33,335 nucleotides of DNA from an uncultured Verrucomicrobiae bacterium (GCA_938005615.1 CALLMV010000005.1:72323-105657); one strand, 5' to 3'; positions 17,222 through 25,670 are shown, counted from the stretch's first letter. The notes: a model not told the origin generated them from the letters alone. Program-made: numbers and translations.

Positions 17222-19111
17222 TTAAAGTAGATTCCACAAAAGCAGCACCAAAAGCCCTAATGCCATAAAAAACACGTACACCTGCACACTGCCGCTTACC
17301 AAAAACCGGCAAAAGTGCCCAACTGCGGCAACCAAAAATGTTACACTACGCACGGCCGCTCCACGCACGAGCCATCGATCAACACCTGAGAGAAGTGCGG
17401 CTGTCACATCGATACCTCGCACAAACGTGCGGTCGTAAAATTCATCAATATAGAACCTATCTCTCAACAACGAGACCGTCAGCGGTTCTTTGATCTTCCC
17501 ATAATAAAGTACAATCGCACCTGCGCTCCCCAAAACAAAGGCTCCTATGCTTGCGACATAAACCAGTATGTCGTGTTTGTGATATTCATAATTATCACCA
17601 GCCAGCCATTTAGGAATCAACTCACCATATCCAGCAGCTAAAGAGGGTAGTGCAAGAAGTATCAGCGGCCCCAGCATCACCCAGCCTAGCTTGTGTGGAT
17701 GGTCTACGTGTTCATCACGAGCTTCTCCCAGAAACACAACTATTACAAGCCTCACCATGTAAAATGCAGTTAACAAAGCTGTAAAAGCTGCTAACCAAAA
17801 CAGAACCATTTCTCCGCGTTCTTGCGCCGCAGCAAAAATCGCATCCTTACTAAAAAATCCTGATAACCCTGGACAGCCTGCAAGCGCTAGTGTTCCGATC
17901 AAAAAAGTTATAAACACCACAGGCAACTTGCGGGCAAGTCCACCCATCTTCCAAATATTTTGCTCGTGATGCAGAGCGTGGATGACTGCGCCGGCTCCAA
18001 GAAACAGCAGTGCTTTAAAGAAGGCGTGCGTGGTCAGATGAAACATCGCAGACTTCGGATCTGCTACACCCACAGCCATCACCATCATTCCCAGCTGTGA
18101 CAAGGTAGAGTACGCTAGCACGCGTTTGATATCGCTCTGTTGCGTCGCCATCAAAGCCGCTAGTACTGCGGTACCTGCTCCAATCCATGCGATAAAAACC
18201 AAAGCCTCAGCGGAAAGCGCCAAAACAAAAAACACCCTAGCAAGCAAATACACGCCAGCTGCAACCATCGTCGCCGCGTGGATCAATGCAGATACGGGGG
18301 TCGGACCCTCCATCGCATCAGGCAGCCAAACGTGCAAGGGAAACTGCGCGGACTTCCCTACCGCTCCGCAAAATAGCCCTAAAGCAATTAACAAAAACAG
18401 AAAGTTAACATCTACAGGCGGAAAGCTGACCTTAAACTGCTCAGCCACCCCCTCTTGTTTTTGAGATTCCATAACCAACGTTTGTTGTTCGCCCATTTTT
18501 TCCGTAAATTCTGGCAGAATGGCCTTAAGCTCAGAAATGCTCAACGTATTAAACACTACATAAACCCCGATGATTCCTAAAAGAAATCCCACATCACCGA
18601 TACGGTTAGCCAAAAAAGCCTTGTTCGCAGCGGCAGATGCAGCGGGTTTCCTGAACCAGTGACCAATGAGGAGATAAGAACTCACACCCACCAATTCCCA
18701 AAATACAAAAATCATCCCCAAATTGTCTGATACGACGATACCAGTCATCGAAAACATAAATAATGAAAGTCCGCCGAAGTATCTCCACTTCGCATCATCT
18801 TCAGCCATATATCCGAGCGAAAATACATGAACTAGCAGACCGATCCCTGTGACTACGACGAGCATCAAGGTCGCCAAACCGTCAAGACGCATCTCTAAGG
18901 CTATTTCCAACCCGGGCAAACTGAGCCAATCCCATTGAGCAGGAGCTTGTGCTCCACTGGCCAAGCCCCACAGCACCACCAAAAAACACAGCACCGCAGA
19001 ACCCACTGAAACACCCGCACAGGCAGTGCCCCACCGCCTCAGTACAAGGGCGCACAAACTTGCAGAAACAAGAGGCGCTAGTATCAAAATCCACCAAATG
19101 TTAACTGGCAT
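17222..19111 (-). CDS. nuoL: NADH-quinone oxidoreductase subunit L
   Basis: The largest antiporter-like subunit of complex I (629 residues, about 16 helices including the lateral helix near the C-terminus). Conserved elements: MRLDGLATLML (74-84), Glu139 in FWELVGVSSY, Lys253 in GKSAQFPLHVWLPDAMEGPTPVSALIHAATMV, and the HxxxHAFFKALLFLGAG segment. A charged loop rich in Glu, Gln and Lys at about 195-230 separates two helices and is longer than I expect. A GAGG nine bases before the ATG is a plausible SD. It lies three bases after nuoK and one base before nuoM. Confidence 0.97.
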   Translation of the reverse strand: MPVNIWWILILAPLVSASLCALVLRRWGTACAGVSVGSAVLCFLVVLWGLASGAQAPAQWDWLSLPGLEIALEMRLDGLATLMLVVVTGIGLLVHVFSLGYMAEDDAKWRYFGGLSLFMFSMTGIVVSDNLGMIFVFWELVGVSSYLLIGHWFRKPAASAAANKAFLANRIGDVGFLLGIIGVYVVFNTLSISELKAILPEFTEKMGEQQTLVMESQKQEGVAEQFKVSFPPVDVNFLFLLIALGLFCGAVGKSAQFPLHVWLPDAMEGPTPVSALIHAATMVAAGVYLLARVFFVLALSAEALVFIAWIGAGTAVLAALMATQQSDIKRVLAYSTLSQLGMMVMAVGVADPKSAMFHLTTHAFFKALLFLGAGAVIHALHHEQNIWKMGGLARKLPVVFITFLIGTLALAGCPGLSGFFSKDAIFAAAQERGEMVLFWLAAFTALLTAFYMVRLVIVVFLGEARDEHVDHPHKLGWVMLGPLILLALPSLAAGYGELIPKWLAGDNYEYHKHDILVYVASIGAFVLGSAGAIVLYYGKIKEPLTVSLLRDRFYIDEFYDRTFVRGIDVTAALLSGVDRWLVRGAAVRSVTFLVAAVGHFCRFLVSGSVQVYVFFMALGLLVLLLWNLL

Positions 19112-19114
19112 ATT

Positions 19115-19417
19115 TTAGAACCTCAAATTATTGATATCTGCGACTGATGTACTGCGCCGCAGCCGGAACCAGGCCACTATAATTCCCAAGCCAACGGCAA
19201 CTTCAGCCGCAGCCACAGTGATGATGAAAAACACCATTACCTGCCCGTCGATGTTCCCGATAAATCTGGAAAAAGCGACAAAGGCTAACATCGCCGCAGT
19301 CAGCATCAACTCCAGACACATGTAAATGACAAGAACGTTTTTTCTGACGATCACCCCCATTAACCCCAGAGAAAATAAAATCCCGCTTACTGCAACGTAG
19401 TGCCCCAAGGTGATCAT
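19115..19417 (-). CDS. nuoK: NADH-quinone oxidoreductase subunit K
   Basis: A 100-residue, three-helix subunit of the complex I membrane arm (MrpC-like). The conserved acidic residue of helix 2 is in CLELMLTAAMLAFVAFS, and the helix 3 segment FFIITVAAAEVAVGLGIIVA is canonical. Its start overlaps the nuoJ stop by four bases. AGGAGG seven bases before the ATG is the best SD in the window. Confidence 0.97.
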   Translation of the reverse strand: MITLGHYVAVSGILFSLGLMGVIVRKNVLVIYMCLELMLTAAMLAFVAFSRFIGNIDGQVMVFFIITVAAAEVAVGLGIIVAWFRLRRSTSVADINNLRF

Positions 19418-19980
19418 TTTGCCACCTCCTGCCCACTAGTAGGCAATTGTCTAGTTTGTTTGGTCTGCTGCCCAAGAATGATCACCCCCGCCATGGCTAC
19501 AAGCAACAAGAACCCGACGACTAGAACATGTGGAGCAAACCGCCCAAAGAGCTCCAGACCAAGCAGCCTCACATCGTCTTGCTTTCCGGCCTCCAGGGCA
19601 GTCACATCCACAGTGTCAGAAAAATACCCGGCCAAAAAGAACAAGACCCCACCAACGGCAGCAGCTACAAAGGCCCCTGCCAACAGCCCCCACAAATTCC
19701 AAACTTTCCCACTCTCAGCTTTCAGATCTAGCAACATGATGATGAACAAAAACAAAACCATCACCGCGCCCGCATAGACAAGAATCTGCACCGTCCCCAA
19801 AAAGAAAGCTCCAGTCTGAATCATCAGCATAGCCACCAGCACCATCGTAGCCACCAAACTCAAGGCAGAGGCCACAGGGTTACGATTAAGAACCACCAGC
19901 AACGAAGTCGTAACAGCACCAACAGCCACGACCCAAAAGAGTGCTGCATTCAAGATTAACAAGGCCTCGTCCGAACTCAT
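19414..19980 (-). CDS. nuoJ: NADH-quinone oxidoreductase subunit J
   Basis: From MSSDEALLIL (start 19980) this is a 188-residue, five-helix membrane-arm subunit. The conserved third-helix region LGTVQILVYAGAVMVLFLFIIMLL, site of the pi-bulge helix in complex I structures, is intact. Helices 1-3 lie near the N-terminus and helices 4 and 5 at about 75-98 and 140-165. A six-residue longer start (MYKAKR) is possible but less like the family. It lies 21 bases after nuoI and overlaps nuoK by four bases. Confidence 0.95.
   Translation of the reverse strand: MSSDEALLILNAALFWVVAVGAVTTSLLVVLNRNPVASALSLVATMVLVAMLMIQTGAFFLGTVQILVYAGAVMVLFLFIIMLLDLKAESGKVWNLWGLLAGAFVAAAVGGVLFFLAGYFSDTVDVTALEAGKQDDVRLLGLELFGRFAPHVLVVGFLLLVAMAGVIILGQQTKQTRQLPTSGQEVAK
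19418..19430 (-). promoter_or_regulatory. Perfect Shine-Dalgarno sequence of nuoK
   Basis: Minus-strand AGGAGG at 19425-19430 with a seven-base spacer to the ATG at 19417. It shows that this organism uses SD-led initiation inside operons, unlike most of its operon-leading genes. Confidence 0.85.
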
Positions 19981-20001
19981 GCGCTTGGCTTTATACAAAA
20001 A

Positions 20002-20541
20002 CTACTTCCCCTGCCACTTTTTAATTGGCCGCACCATAACGCCGCCGAGTTCATAGAGCTTTTCCTTATTGTGCACCATCTCCCCACGACTCTCCCCAGT
20101 AAAAGCATAATCTTTGCGAAGATAAATTGCCTCTTCGGGGCAAACCTCCTCGCACAGCCCACAGTAAATGCAACGAATCATATCGATATCAAACTCCTTC
20201 GGGGCCTTTTCCACGTGCGAATTTGCCTGCCCTTGCGCGATCTCCCCGGGCACGATCCGGATAGCTCTGGGAGGGCAGATGAATTCGCAGAGTTGACACG
20301 AAACGCACTTTTCCCGTCCATCCTCGTCCTTGACTAAAGTAGGTGCCCCACGATAGCCCTCCGGCACCGTCCATTTCTCCTCGGGGTAAAACATCGTCAC
20401 GCGCTTTTCGCGGCGACCTGTCAACAATGTCCCCACAGTGCGCAAGAAATACTTCAACGTGATTCTGATACCGCCCAACAAAGCAGGCAAATACAGTTTT
20501 TCGTACCAGTTTAAATTGGGGCGCGGGACTACGAGGGCCAT
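20002..20541 (-). CDS. nuoI: NADH-quinone oxidoreductase subunit I (2x[4Fe-4S])
   Basis: NuoI carries clusters N6a and N6b, which pass electrons to NuoB. From MALVVPRPNL (start 20541) it has 179 residues with two ferredoxin motifs, CVSCQLCEFICP and CIYCGLCEEVCP, both complete. An N-terminal amphipathic segment (GGIRITLKYFLRT) docks on the membrane. A GTG start 39 codons further upstream would run into the promoter of the divergent OmpA gene and is not family-like, so I prefer 20541. It is the first gene of this nuo block; nuoA-nuoH, including nuoH which normally precedes nuoI, are absent here. Confidence 0.94.
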   Translation of the reverse strand: MALVVPRPNLNWYEKLYLPALLGGIRITLKYFLRTVGTLLTGRREKRVTMFYPEEKWTVPEGYRGAPTLVKDEDGREKCVSCQLCEFICPPRAIRIVPGEIAQGQANSHVEKAPKEFDIDMIRCIYCGLCEEVCPEEAIYLRKDYAFTGESRGEMVHNKEKLYELGGVMVRPIKKWQGK

Positions 20542-20549
20542 ACGTTCAG

Positions 20550-20578
20550 AATCTAACCACTCAATGCCCGATCGGCAA
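20550..20578 (-). promoter_or_regulatory. Candidate promoter of the nuoI-N operon
   Basis: Minus-strand TTGCCG (20573-20578), a 17-base spacer and TAGATT (20550-20555, four of six matches) lie eight bases before the nuoI ATG at 20541. No SD sequence is seen. It is back-to-back with the OmpA promoter. Confidence 0.45.
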
Positions 20579-20642
20579 TAAAACTTTGTGAAAAATTTCA
20601 CAAATTCTAAACTTTGTTGAAACACGCGACTCACATCGCTGC

Positions 20643-20670
20643 TTGACACAACTAACACAAATTTTACAAG
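20643..20670 (+). promoter_or_regulatory. Strong candidate leaderless promoter of the OmpA-family gene
   Basis: A perfect TTGACA (20643-20648), a 16-base spacer and TACAAG (20665-20670) are followed by five bases and the ATG at 20676. This is the clearest example of the window's promoter geometry. The TTG that could be read as an earlier start codon is this -35 box. Confidence 0.65.
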
Positions 20671-20675
20671 TGCGC

Positions 20676-21731
20676 ATGCGCTCCATTACTCCTACCCACG
20701 CTAACATTTCTTTTTCCTTCTCACTCATGCTACTAATATGGTGCCTAAACACCGGACTATCTGCTGATGTTGCCGGTGCTTCCGACCATCCACTCCTTAA
20801 ACGCATCAGCGGTTCAGAAATCTTCTTTCAGAGTAAGGCCGACTACGACCGCCTCAAACTCGCCTTGGGCAAGATCGAATGGAACGCTGCTGAAATGGCT
20901 GTCAAGCCCTATGAAAGTCTCACTGTCGAGGGCAGCCGCCTCACGAATTACTACCTATTACCCGAGTCTATAAGCGTATTTGAAGCCTACCGTAACTACG
21001 AACAAGAGCTGCGCGACAGCGGATTTGAAATCCTCTTTTCCGGCCACGGAGATGAGGTCGAAACTCCCAGTTACAACAACCAGATCGCTCGAGAAATCCT
21101 CAAGATGACCGGTGTTTACAATACACCCGAAGAAAAAGCGCAATGGCCCTTCCAACATACCGACGAAAAAGTCGCCAGCTACATCTCAGCACGCAAAACA
21201 ACGGATTCCGGTGACGTTTTTACTAGTATCTACATTGTGCCCAACCAACACGATAACTGGATGAAACGCCTCCCCATAGGCCGAACTCTGGTGCGGGCCG
21301 ACGTCTGCGAGGTCAAACCCCGTGAACAGCGCATGGAGCTGGTTACCAGTGAGCAAATGCAAAACGAAATCACCCTTAACGGCCGGGTTGCGCTATATGG
21401 AATACAGTTTGACTTTAACTCCGCTGCCATCAAGCCAGAATCCAACGAAACACTCGACGAGATTGCAAAACTACTCTCGACCCAAACCAACCTGAAAATT
21501 CTCGTCGTCGGCCACACCGACGCCATCGGTGGCTTTGAATTCAACAAAAACCTCTCCACCCAGCGTGCAGAAGCTGTAAAAAACGCCTTGATCAGCAGAA
21601 AAATCGATGCCTCACGCCTCTTCCCCGTTGGTGTTAGTTTCGCTGCGCCGATCGCCTCCAATTCAACGGAAGACGGCCGTGCCAAGAATCGTCGCGTAGA
21701 ACTCGTCGATCTGGCTCAAGGCAAATTCTAA
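20676..21731 (+). CDS. DUF4892-type OmpA-family outer membrane protein
   Basis: From MRSITPTHAN this is a 351-residue exported protein. A signal peptide covers about 1-30 (hydrophobic FSFSLMLLIWCL, cleavage near LSA). A DUF4892-like N-terminal domain follows, recognisable from DHPLLKRISGSEI, YYLLPESISVFEAYRNYEQELRDSGFEILF and the later IYIVPNQ strand. An OmpA C-terminal peptidoglycan-binding domain covers the last ~110 residues, with LYGIQFDFNSAAIKPES, VVGHTDAIGG and the closing NRRVELV. The protein likely links the outer membrane or periplasm to peptidoglycan; DUF4892 function is unknown. It is divergent from nuoI (134-base spacer) and convergent with the FHA gene. Confidence 0.88.
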   Translation: MRSITPTHANISFSFSLMLLIWCLNTGLSADVAGASDHPLLKRISGSEIFFQSKADYDRLKLALGKIEWNAAEMAVKPYESLTVEGSRLTNYYLLPESISVFEAYRNYEQELRDSGFEILFSGHGDEVETPSYNNQIAREILKMTGVYNTPEEKAQWPFQHTDEKVASYISARKTTDSGDVFTSIYIVPNQHDNWMKRLPIGRTLVRADVCEVKPREQRMELVTSEQMQNEITLNGRVALYGIQFDFNSAAIKPESNETLDEIAKLLSTQTNLKILVVGHTDAIGGFEFNKNLSTQRAEAVKNALISRKIDASRLFPVGVSFAAPIASNSTEDGRAKNRRVELVDLAQGKF

Positions 21732-21756
21732 TTTCTTTACCAACCTTTGCCTTCGA

Positions 21757-22656
21757 TCAACCCAAAGTGACCACCACGGGAATCTCGCCGAGATAAAATT
21801 GATCGTTGGGCTTCAGCCAAATCTCTTTTACAGCCTTGCCGCCCATATGCACACCATTCAGAGAGTTGTTATCTCGCAAACACATTCCTCGGGCATTCAA
21901 TTCAATTGTAGCGTGTTTTGAGGAGATCTGCCCGTCGGGTATGCAGATATCATTATCCGTTGTGCGACCAATAGTCATCACCTTGCCGGGTATGATTACA
22001 AAATCCTTCGAGACGCCATGAAGCGTGATTCTCAGTACCGGTTTTTTCTTAGCAGCACTAGAGTCTTTAGCGGCTCCCGGCTGTTGAGAAGCAGTCGTTT
22101 CAGCCACACTCGTCACGACTTTATCATTTGACGATTCGAAGGTGACGCCTGCCCCACCATGGCCCGGAGGAAGCGCTAAGTTTTGCGGACTGCCATGCCT
22201 GCTCTTCAAGGTATCTGGCACAGGAGCACTTGGCCCGATGGAATGATGCTCTGAAGTTTCAACCGCCACTGTGGCTGGAGAATTTGCAACCGCTGTGGAA
22301 ACCAACGTGGGCACGGCCACTGTTTTCTCACTCGCCTCGTTTGAGGGTAACTCTTCCGACTTTTTGATTAAAGTTTCTAGATCTGCTTTCACTGTACTAA
22401 GCGTAGACTTCAATCCCAATGTCACACTGACAGGTGTATCTTTCAACCTCAGCACTGAAACGGCTGCGTCATCTCCTTCCGCATCCTGAGTCTTCGCATG
22501 GACCAACCGACCCTCGACAAAGTTTAACTTCATCAACGGATGTTCCGGCAAAAGTACCTCACCGTTTTTTTTTAAGTGTGCAAGAAACCTCGCCACCTCG
22601 ACAAGTGTGAGCAGCTTTTGAAAGTTTATCGTGCCAATTAGCGGAACAACATTCAT
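21757..22656 (-). CDS. DUF4388-like/FHA-domain signalling protein
   Basis: A 299-residue cytoplasmic protein. Residues ~5-100 resemble DUF4388/PatAN domains (GTINFQKLLTLVEVARF, LNFVEGRLVHAK), often found with FHA or response-regulator modules. A Ser/Thr/Ala/Pro-rich linker spans ~105-205. The C-terminal FHA domain (~208-299) keeps its phosphothreonine-binding elements: Gly230-Arg231, the Ser246-Lys247-His248 segment (ISSKHA) and the NSLNG loop at 264-268. It probably reads phospho-Thr marks, for example from the Hanks-type kinase at 6748, though that link is only inference. It is divergent from the FKBP gene with a 107-base spacer and convergent with the OmpA gene (25 bases). Confidence 0.8.
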   Translation of the reverse strand: MNVVPLIGTINFQKLLTLVEVARFLAHLKKNGEVLLPEHPLMKLNFVEGRLVHAKTQDAEGDDAAVSVLRLKDTPVSVTLGLKSTLSTVKADLETLIKKSEELPSNEASEKTVAVPTLVSTAVANSPATVAVETSEHHSIGPSAPVPDTLKSRHGSPQNLALPPGHGGAGVTFESSNDKVVTSVAETTASQQPGAAKDSSAAKKKPVLRITLHGVSKDFVIIPGKVMTIGRTTDNDICIPDGQISSKHATIELNARGMCLRDNNSLNGVHMGGKAVKEIWLKPNDQFYLGEIPVVVTLG

Positions 22657-22662
22657 AACACG

Positions 22663-22690
22663 TATCTACAACTAACGGCTGCCTAATCAA
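22663..22690 (-). promoter_or_regulatory. Candidate leaderless promoter of the FHA gene
   Basis: Minus-strand TTGATT (22685-22690), a 16-base spacer and TAGATA (22663-22668) lie six bases before the ATG. It shares a 107-base divergent region with the FKBP promoter. Confidence 0.4.
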
Positions 22691-22730
22691 GCCGCTCATC
22701 TCACCCGCAATCTTTATTTCATCTATCACC

Positions 22731-22758
22731 TTGACCTGTAAAGCGAAGACGTTAGCTT
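22731..22758 (+). promoter_or_regulatory. Candidate leaderless promoter of the FKBP gene
   Basis: TTGACC (22731-22736, five of six matches), a 16-base spacer and TAGCTT (22753-22758) are followed by five bases and the ATG at 22764. A TTG that could be read as an earlier start is this -35 box. Confidence 0.5.
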
Positions 22759-22763
22759 GCCGA

Positions 22764-23480
22764 ATGACTAAAAAATTCTTCATATTTGGGTTTACAGTCG
22801 CAATCTTTACTTCGATCAACAGCCTCAGCTTGCCCTTGCAGGCGGAAATCCCGCCCGAAAAAATGAAAGATTATTCCTACGCTTTGGGTAGCACAATGGG
22901 TCAAGGCATGAAGCGTGATGGCCTCAACCTCAACATCGAATCTTTTTCTGCAGGCATCCAAGATGCTCTCAACGGAAAAACAAAATTTGACGAAGCCAAA
23001 ATCCGTGAACTCATGCAGGAATTCCAGCAGGCTATGCAGGAACAACAAAGAGCCCTCATCGCCAAACTCGGCGCTGCCAACGCTGAGGCGGGTAAAAAAT
23101 TCCTCGAAGAAAATGCTAAAAAAACCGGCGTAAAAACTACACCCTCTGGACTACAGTATTTGATCGAAAAACCCGGCAGCGAACCCAAGCCCAAAGCCAC
23201 CGACGTGGTAACCGTCAACTACCGCGGTACATTGATCGACGGGACAGAATTCGACTCTACTTACGCCCGAGGCGAACCTTCAACCTTCGTACTTAACAGA
23301 GTCATCCCAGGTTTGACCGAAGGCCTGCAGCTCATCGGCCCCGGAGGCAAGATCAGACTCTTTATTCCTTCACACCTTGCTCATGGTGATTCGCCGGCTG
23401 GTACCCTTGTTGGACCTAACAGCACGTTGATTTTCGACGTAGAACTCCTCAATGTTAGCTCAGCAGAAGATAAAGATTAA
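22764..23480 (+). CDS. Exported FKBP-type peptidyl-prolyl isomerase (Mip/FkpA-like)
   Basis: From MTKKFFIFGF this is a 238-residue periplasmic foldase. A signal peptide covers about 1-28 (cleavage near LQA). A dimerisation domain follows (YSYALGSTMGQGMKRDGLNLN), then a long charged helix (~75-125, rich in Gln, Glu and Lys) as in Mip proteins. The FKBP domain (~130-232) contains VVTVNYRGTLIDGTEFDSTYARGEP, VIPGLTEGLQLIGPGGKIRLFIPS, LAHGD and the closing TLIFDVELL. In the last active-site loop the usual Tyr-Gly is His-Gly. It would catalyse prolyl isomerisation of secreted proteins. It stands alone and is convergent with the MFS gene. Confidence 0.92.
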   Translation: MTKKFFIFGFTVAIFTSINSLSLPLQAEIPPEKMKDYSYALGSTMGQGMKRDGLNLNIESFSAGIQDALNGKTKFDEAKIRELMQEFQQAMQEQQRALIAKLGAANAEAGKKFLEENAKKTGVKTTPSGLQYLIEKPGSEPKPKATDVVTVNYRGTLIDGTEFDSTYARGEPSTFVLNRVIPGLTEGLQLIGPGGKIRLFIPSHLAHGDSPAGTLVGPNSTLIFDVELLNVSSAEDKD

Positions 23481-23493
23481 GCTTATACAAATT

Positions 23494-24864
23494 TTACTTC
23501 CCCCTCCAAGACTGATCTCCCCAATCCCCGCTTGAGGAGGAGGATTGTAGGTTGACTTTTCTGTTCAGGGTTAATCTTTGCTCACTGAGACTGCGGGAAC
23601 ACCAATAACTAAACAGTGTAGCTAAAGCTACAAAACTCAGCAATCCAAAGACAATACTGTGCCCATTCCACAACACGCCCCATGCAGAAACTGGCCTACT
23701 CGACAAAAAATCCAAAACTAATCCCCAAATTACAGGCGAAACACCCACCCCCACGGAAGTCACCACGGAAAACAAGGCAAAAAAATGATTCCTTCCCATT
23801 TCCGGGATGATTGCCACCCCAATACGATTATTTGCAGCATTGTAAGCCGCAGAGGCAAGGCCCATCAGAAAATTTAAAATACCTACCGAGAACCAATTCA
23901 CAAGAAGCAATCCCCCTGCAATCAGAGCCCAAACCAAGATACAGCCCACAATCACACCCACAGAGACAAGAATCACTGGCTGAGAGCCACACCTGTCCAC
24001 AACCCTACCAAATAACGGCAAAAAACTCATCGCGCCGACAAACCCAGCCGCACCCAGTAGAATGATCTTGTCTGAGCCGAAGCCCAGAGCATCCCTTAAA
24101 AACTCCACACTAAAAACCCCGATTGCTGCCAGCGCAAACATCACAAAAAAATAATTCCACAAAAACTGTGAAAAGGGCTTGTATGCCAACATAGCTGCCC
24201 AAGGTACAGATGTTGATGATTTCTTCACCGCTTCCTCACAGGGAGCCTCCGGCATATCGCACAAAAACCGCAAACTGATGAGCGCAGAAATTCCGGCAAA
24301 GAAAAAGACGAGCGAAAACTGCCAGTCCTTTGGCGCTCCGCCCACAAGCAACGACGCAACCACCACTGCTAGCAACGAACCCAGATTTGAGGCAAAAGCT
24401 TCCCTCGCAAAAAACGCCCCACGCACACCCTCTGGAACAATCTGCGAAATCCAAGGCAGCCAAGCACTCGTAGATAAACCGCGTATGATATTAAAGCCGA
24501 TTAACGCAAAAATAAGAAGCACCAACCGCGTGCCAGGATCAGTAAACTGCAACAGCCCCACACCAGCGGCCAAAAAAATAAACACCGTACGCCACCCCCA
24601 CCCCAAAAGCGCAAACTTCTTGTACCCCAGCCGGGGAATAAAATATGCACCCGGAATTTGCAACATCACTAAAATCGGGGCAATTGCAGCAATCAACCCC
24701 AGAACCGTCGAGCTCGCCCCCAGGTGCTTGGCATACAAAATCAAAGGTGATCCTAAAAATGCCGTGAAAGAAAACGCATTAAAAAACACGTGATAATGTT
24801 CAGCAAAAATATCCGGCCCGTAATCAGAGCTATTGCTTGTGACTTTTACCTTGCTTGAGCCCAT
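23494..24864 (-). CDS. MFS transporter, 12 predicted helices
   Basis: A 456-residue major facilitator superfamily permease. The first half includes GASSTVLGLIAAIAPILVMLQIPGAY and LPWISQIVPEGVRGAFFARE, the latter typical of a group of MFS proteins from PVC and related bacteria with no known substrate. The second half has LFGRVVDRCGSQPVI, a variant of the MFS loop motif. The N-terminus starts with a short hydrophilic stretch and the C-terminal ~40 residues are Ser-rich and cytoplasmic. No neighbouring gene suggests a substrate; the nucleotidyltransferase lies 26 bases upstream on the same strand, so the two may be cotranscribed. I find no clear promoter or SD sequence of its own, which fits read-through. 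Confidence 0.85.
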   Translation of the reverse strand: MGSSKVKVTSNSSDYGPDIFAEHYHVFFNAFSFTAFLGSPLILYAKHLGASSTVLGLIAAIAPILVMLQIPGAYFIPRLGYKKFALLGWGWRTVFIFLAAGVGLLQFTDPGTRLVLLIFALIGFNIIRGLSTSAWLPWISQIVPEGVRGAFFAREAFASNLGSLLAVVVASLLVGGAPKDWQFSLVFFFAGISALISLRFLCDMPEAPCEEAVKKSSTSVPWAAMLAYKPFSQFLWNYFFVMFALAAIGVFSVEFLRDALGFGSDKIILLGAAGFVGAMSFLPLFGRVVDRCGSQPVILVSVGVIVGCILVWALIAGGLLLVNWFSVGILNFLMGLASAAYNAANNRIGVAIIPEMGRNHFFALFSVVTSVGVGVSPVIWGLVLDFLSSRPVSAWGVLWNGHSIVFGLLSFVALATLFSYWCSRSLSEQRLTLNRKVNLQSSSSSGDWGDQSWRGK

Positions 24865-24890
24865 GCAAGTGCTAGTGGCTCACGACCTCA

Positions 24891-25634
24891 CTAAACAGAG
24901 CGAGAAAAAAGTTTTTCCGCTGCTTCAAGCGTTTCCTTGCTTCCCACATCCAGCCATTGTCCGGGCACCTCCCAAGTGTAAACAGCCTGGCGTTTGTAAA
25001 GCCACTGGATAAACCTGCCGGGTTGATCCGCGTTGTTGCCCTCGGCTACATAAGCCTCAAATAACGGTAGGTGCCTGGCCGGGTAGTAATAAAGTGCGAT
25101 GCCTGTGCGAGTACCAGTCGGCTGAGCTGGCTTCTCCTCGAAGTGGGTGACACGACCCGTCTCGTCTGTAGAAATATTGTTATATTTTTTAATGGCCTCT
25201 AAGTCACCCACGTCGTACGTGCCAAGCACCACTTCGTTTTTCTGCTCTGAAAATGAAACGAAGCCTGTCAAGTGGTGGGTAAACAGGTTATCACCAGCCA
25301 CCACCACCAGGTTATCAACCAAGTGGAGTTGGCGAATCGTGAACAGGATGTCGCCAATCGCTCCACGGGCATTCTCTGGTGACGTGGATCCGTCATCCAC
25401 TATGGTAATCGGCCAAGGCGAAAACGTCGTTTCCTTCGACCAAGCGTGGAAATTAGCCGCAAACTTGCTATTAACTACCACAATACACTCAGTAATCTCC
25501 AAGGCGCCGTGAAATTTTTCAAGGATGTGGTCCATCATCGGCCGCCCCGCCACACGCAACAAAGGCTTAGCTTGAGTCTCTGTTAACGGGTATAACCGCG
25601 TTGCGTAACCAGCGGCCAGGATAAGTAACTTCAT
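24891..25634 (-). CDS. Sugar-phosphate nucleotidyltransferase
   Basis: From MKLLILAAGY (start 25634) the protein has 247 residues and a Rossmann-like nucleotidyltransferase fold: the NTP-binding motif LAAGYATRLYPLTETQAKPLL with the variant YATRL in place of GxGTRL, then GDNLF as the metal/substrate site, FEEKP, and the closing WLDVGSKETLEAAEKL. It resembles glucose-1-phosphate thymidylyltransferases and related NDP-sugar pyrophosphorylases of minimal length. Activation of a hexose-1-phosphate for glycan synthesis is inferred. A start three codons earlier (MSC) is possible, but it would lie inside the -10 region of the promoter proposed here. Likely cotranscribed with the MFS gene. Confidence 0.9.
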   Translation of the reverse strand: MKLLILAAGYATRLYPLTETQAKPLLRVAGRPMMDHILEKFHGALEITECIVVVNSKFAANFHAWSKETTFSPWPITIVDDGSTSPENARGAIGDILFTIRQLHLVDNLVVVAGDNLFTHHLTGFVSFSEQKNEVVLGTYDVGDLEAIKKYNNISTDETGRVTHFEEKPAQPTGTRTGIALYYYPARHLPLFEAYVAEGNNADQPGRFIQWLYKRQAVYTWEVPGQWLDVGSKETLEAAEKLFSRSV

Positions 25635-25641
25635 ACATGAC

Positions 25642-25670
25642 ATTTCATGCGATTAAGCAACATCTTTCAA
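25642..25670 (-). promoter_or_regulatory. Candidate leaderless promoter of the nucleotidyltransferase gene
   Basis: Minus-strand TTGAAA (25665-25670, five of six matches), a 17-base spacer and TGAAAT (25642-25647, four of six) are followed by seven bases and the ATG at 25634. The geometry favours that ATG over the one three codons upstream. Confidence 0.5.

Noticed and set aside
20542-20658. GTG at 20658 as the nuoI start
   Set aside because: The extra 39 residues are not family-like and would overlap the divergent OmpA promoter.
20643-20675. TTG at 20643 as an N-terminal extension of the OmpA-family protein
   Set aside because: The TTG is the first half of a perfect TTGACA -35 box, and the signal peptide begins properly at the ATG at 20676.
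22731-22763. TTG at 22731 as the start of the FKBP protein
   Set aside because: It is part of TTGACC, a -35-like box. MTKKFFIFGF at 22764 begins a normal signal peptide.
24179-24793. 204-residue open frame on the + strand
   Set aside because: It lies antisense within the MFS gene, whose membrane-protein translation and codon pattern are clear. Its own product looks like an artefact of a hydrophobic gene read backwards.
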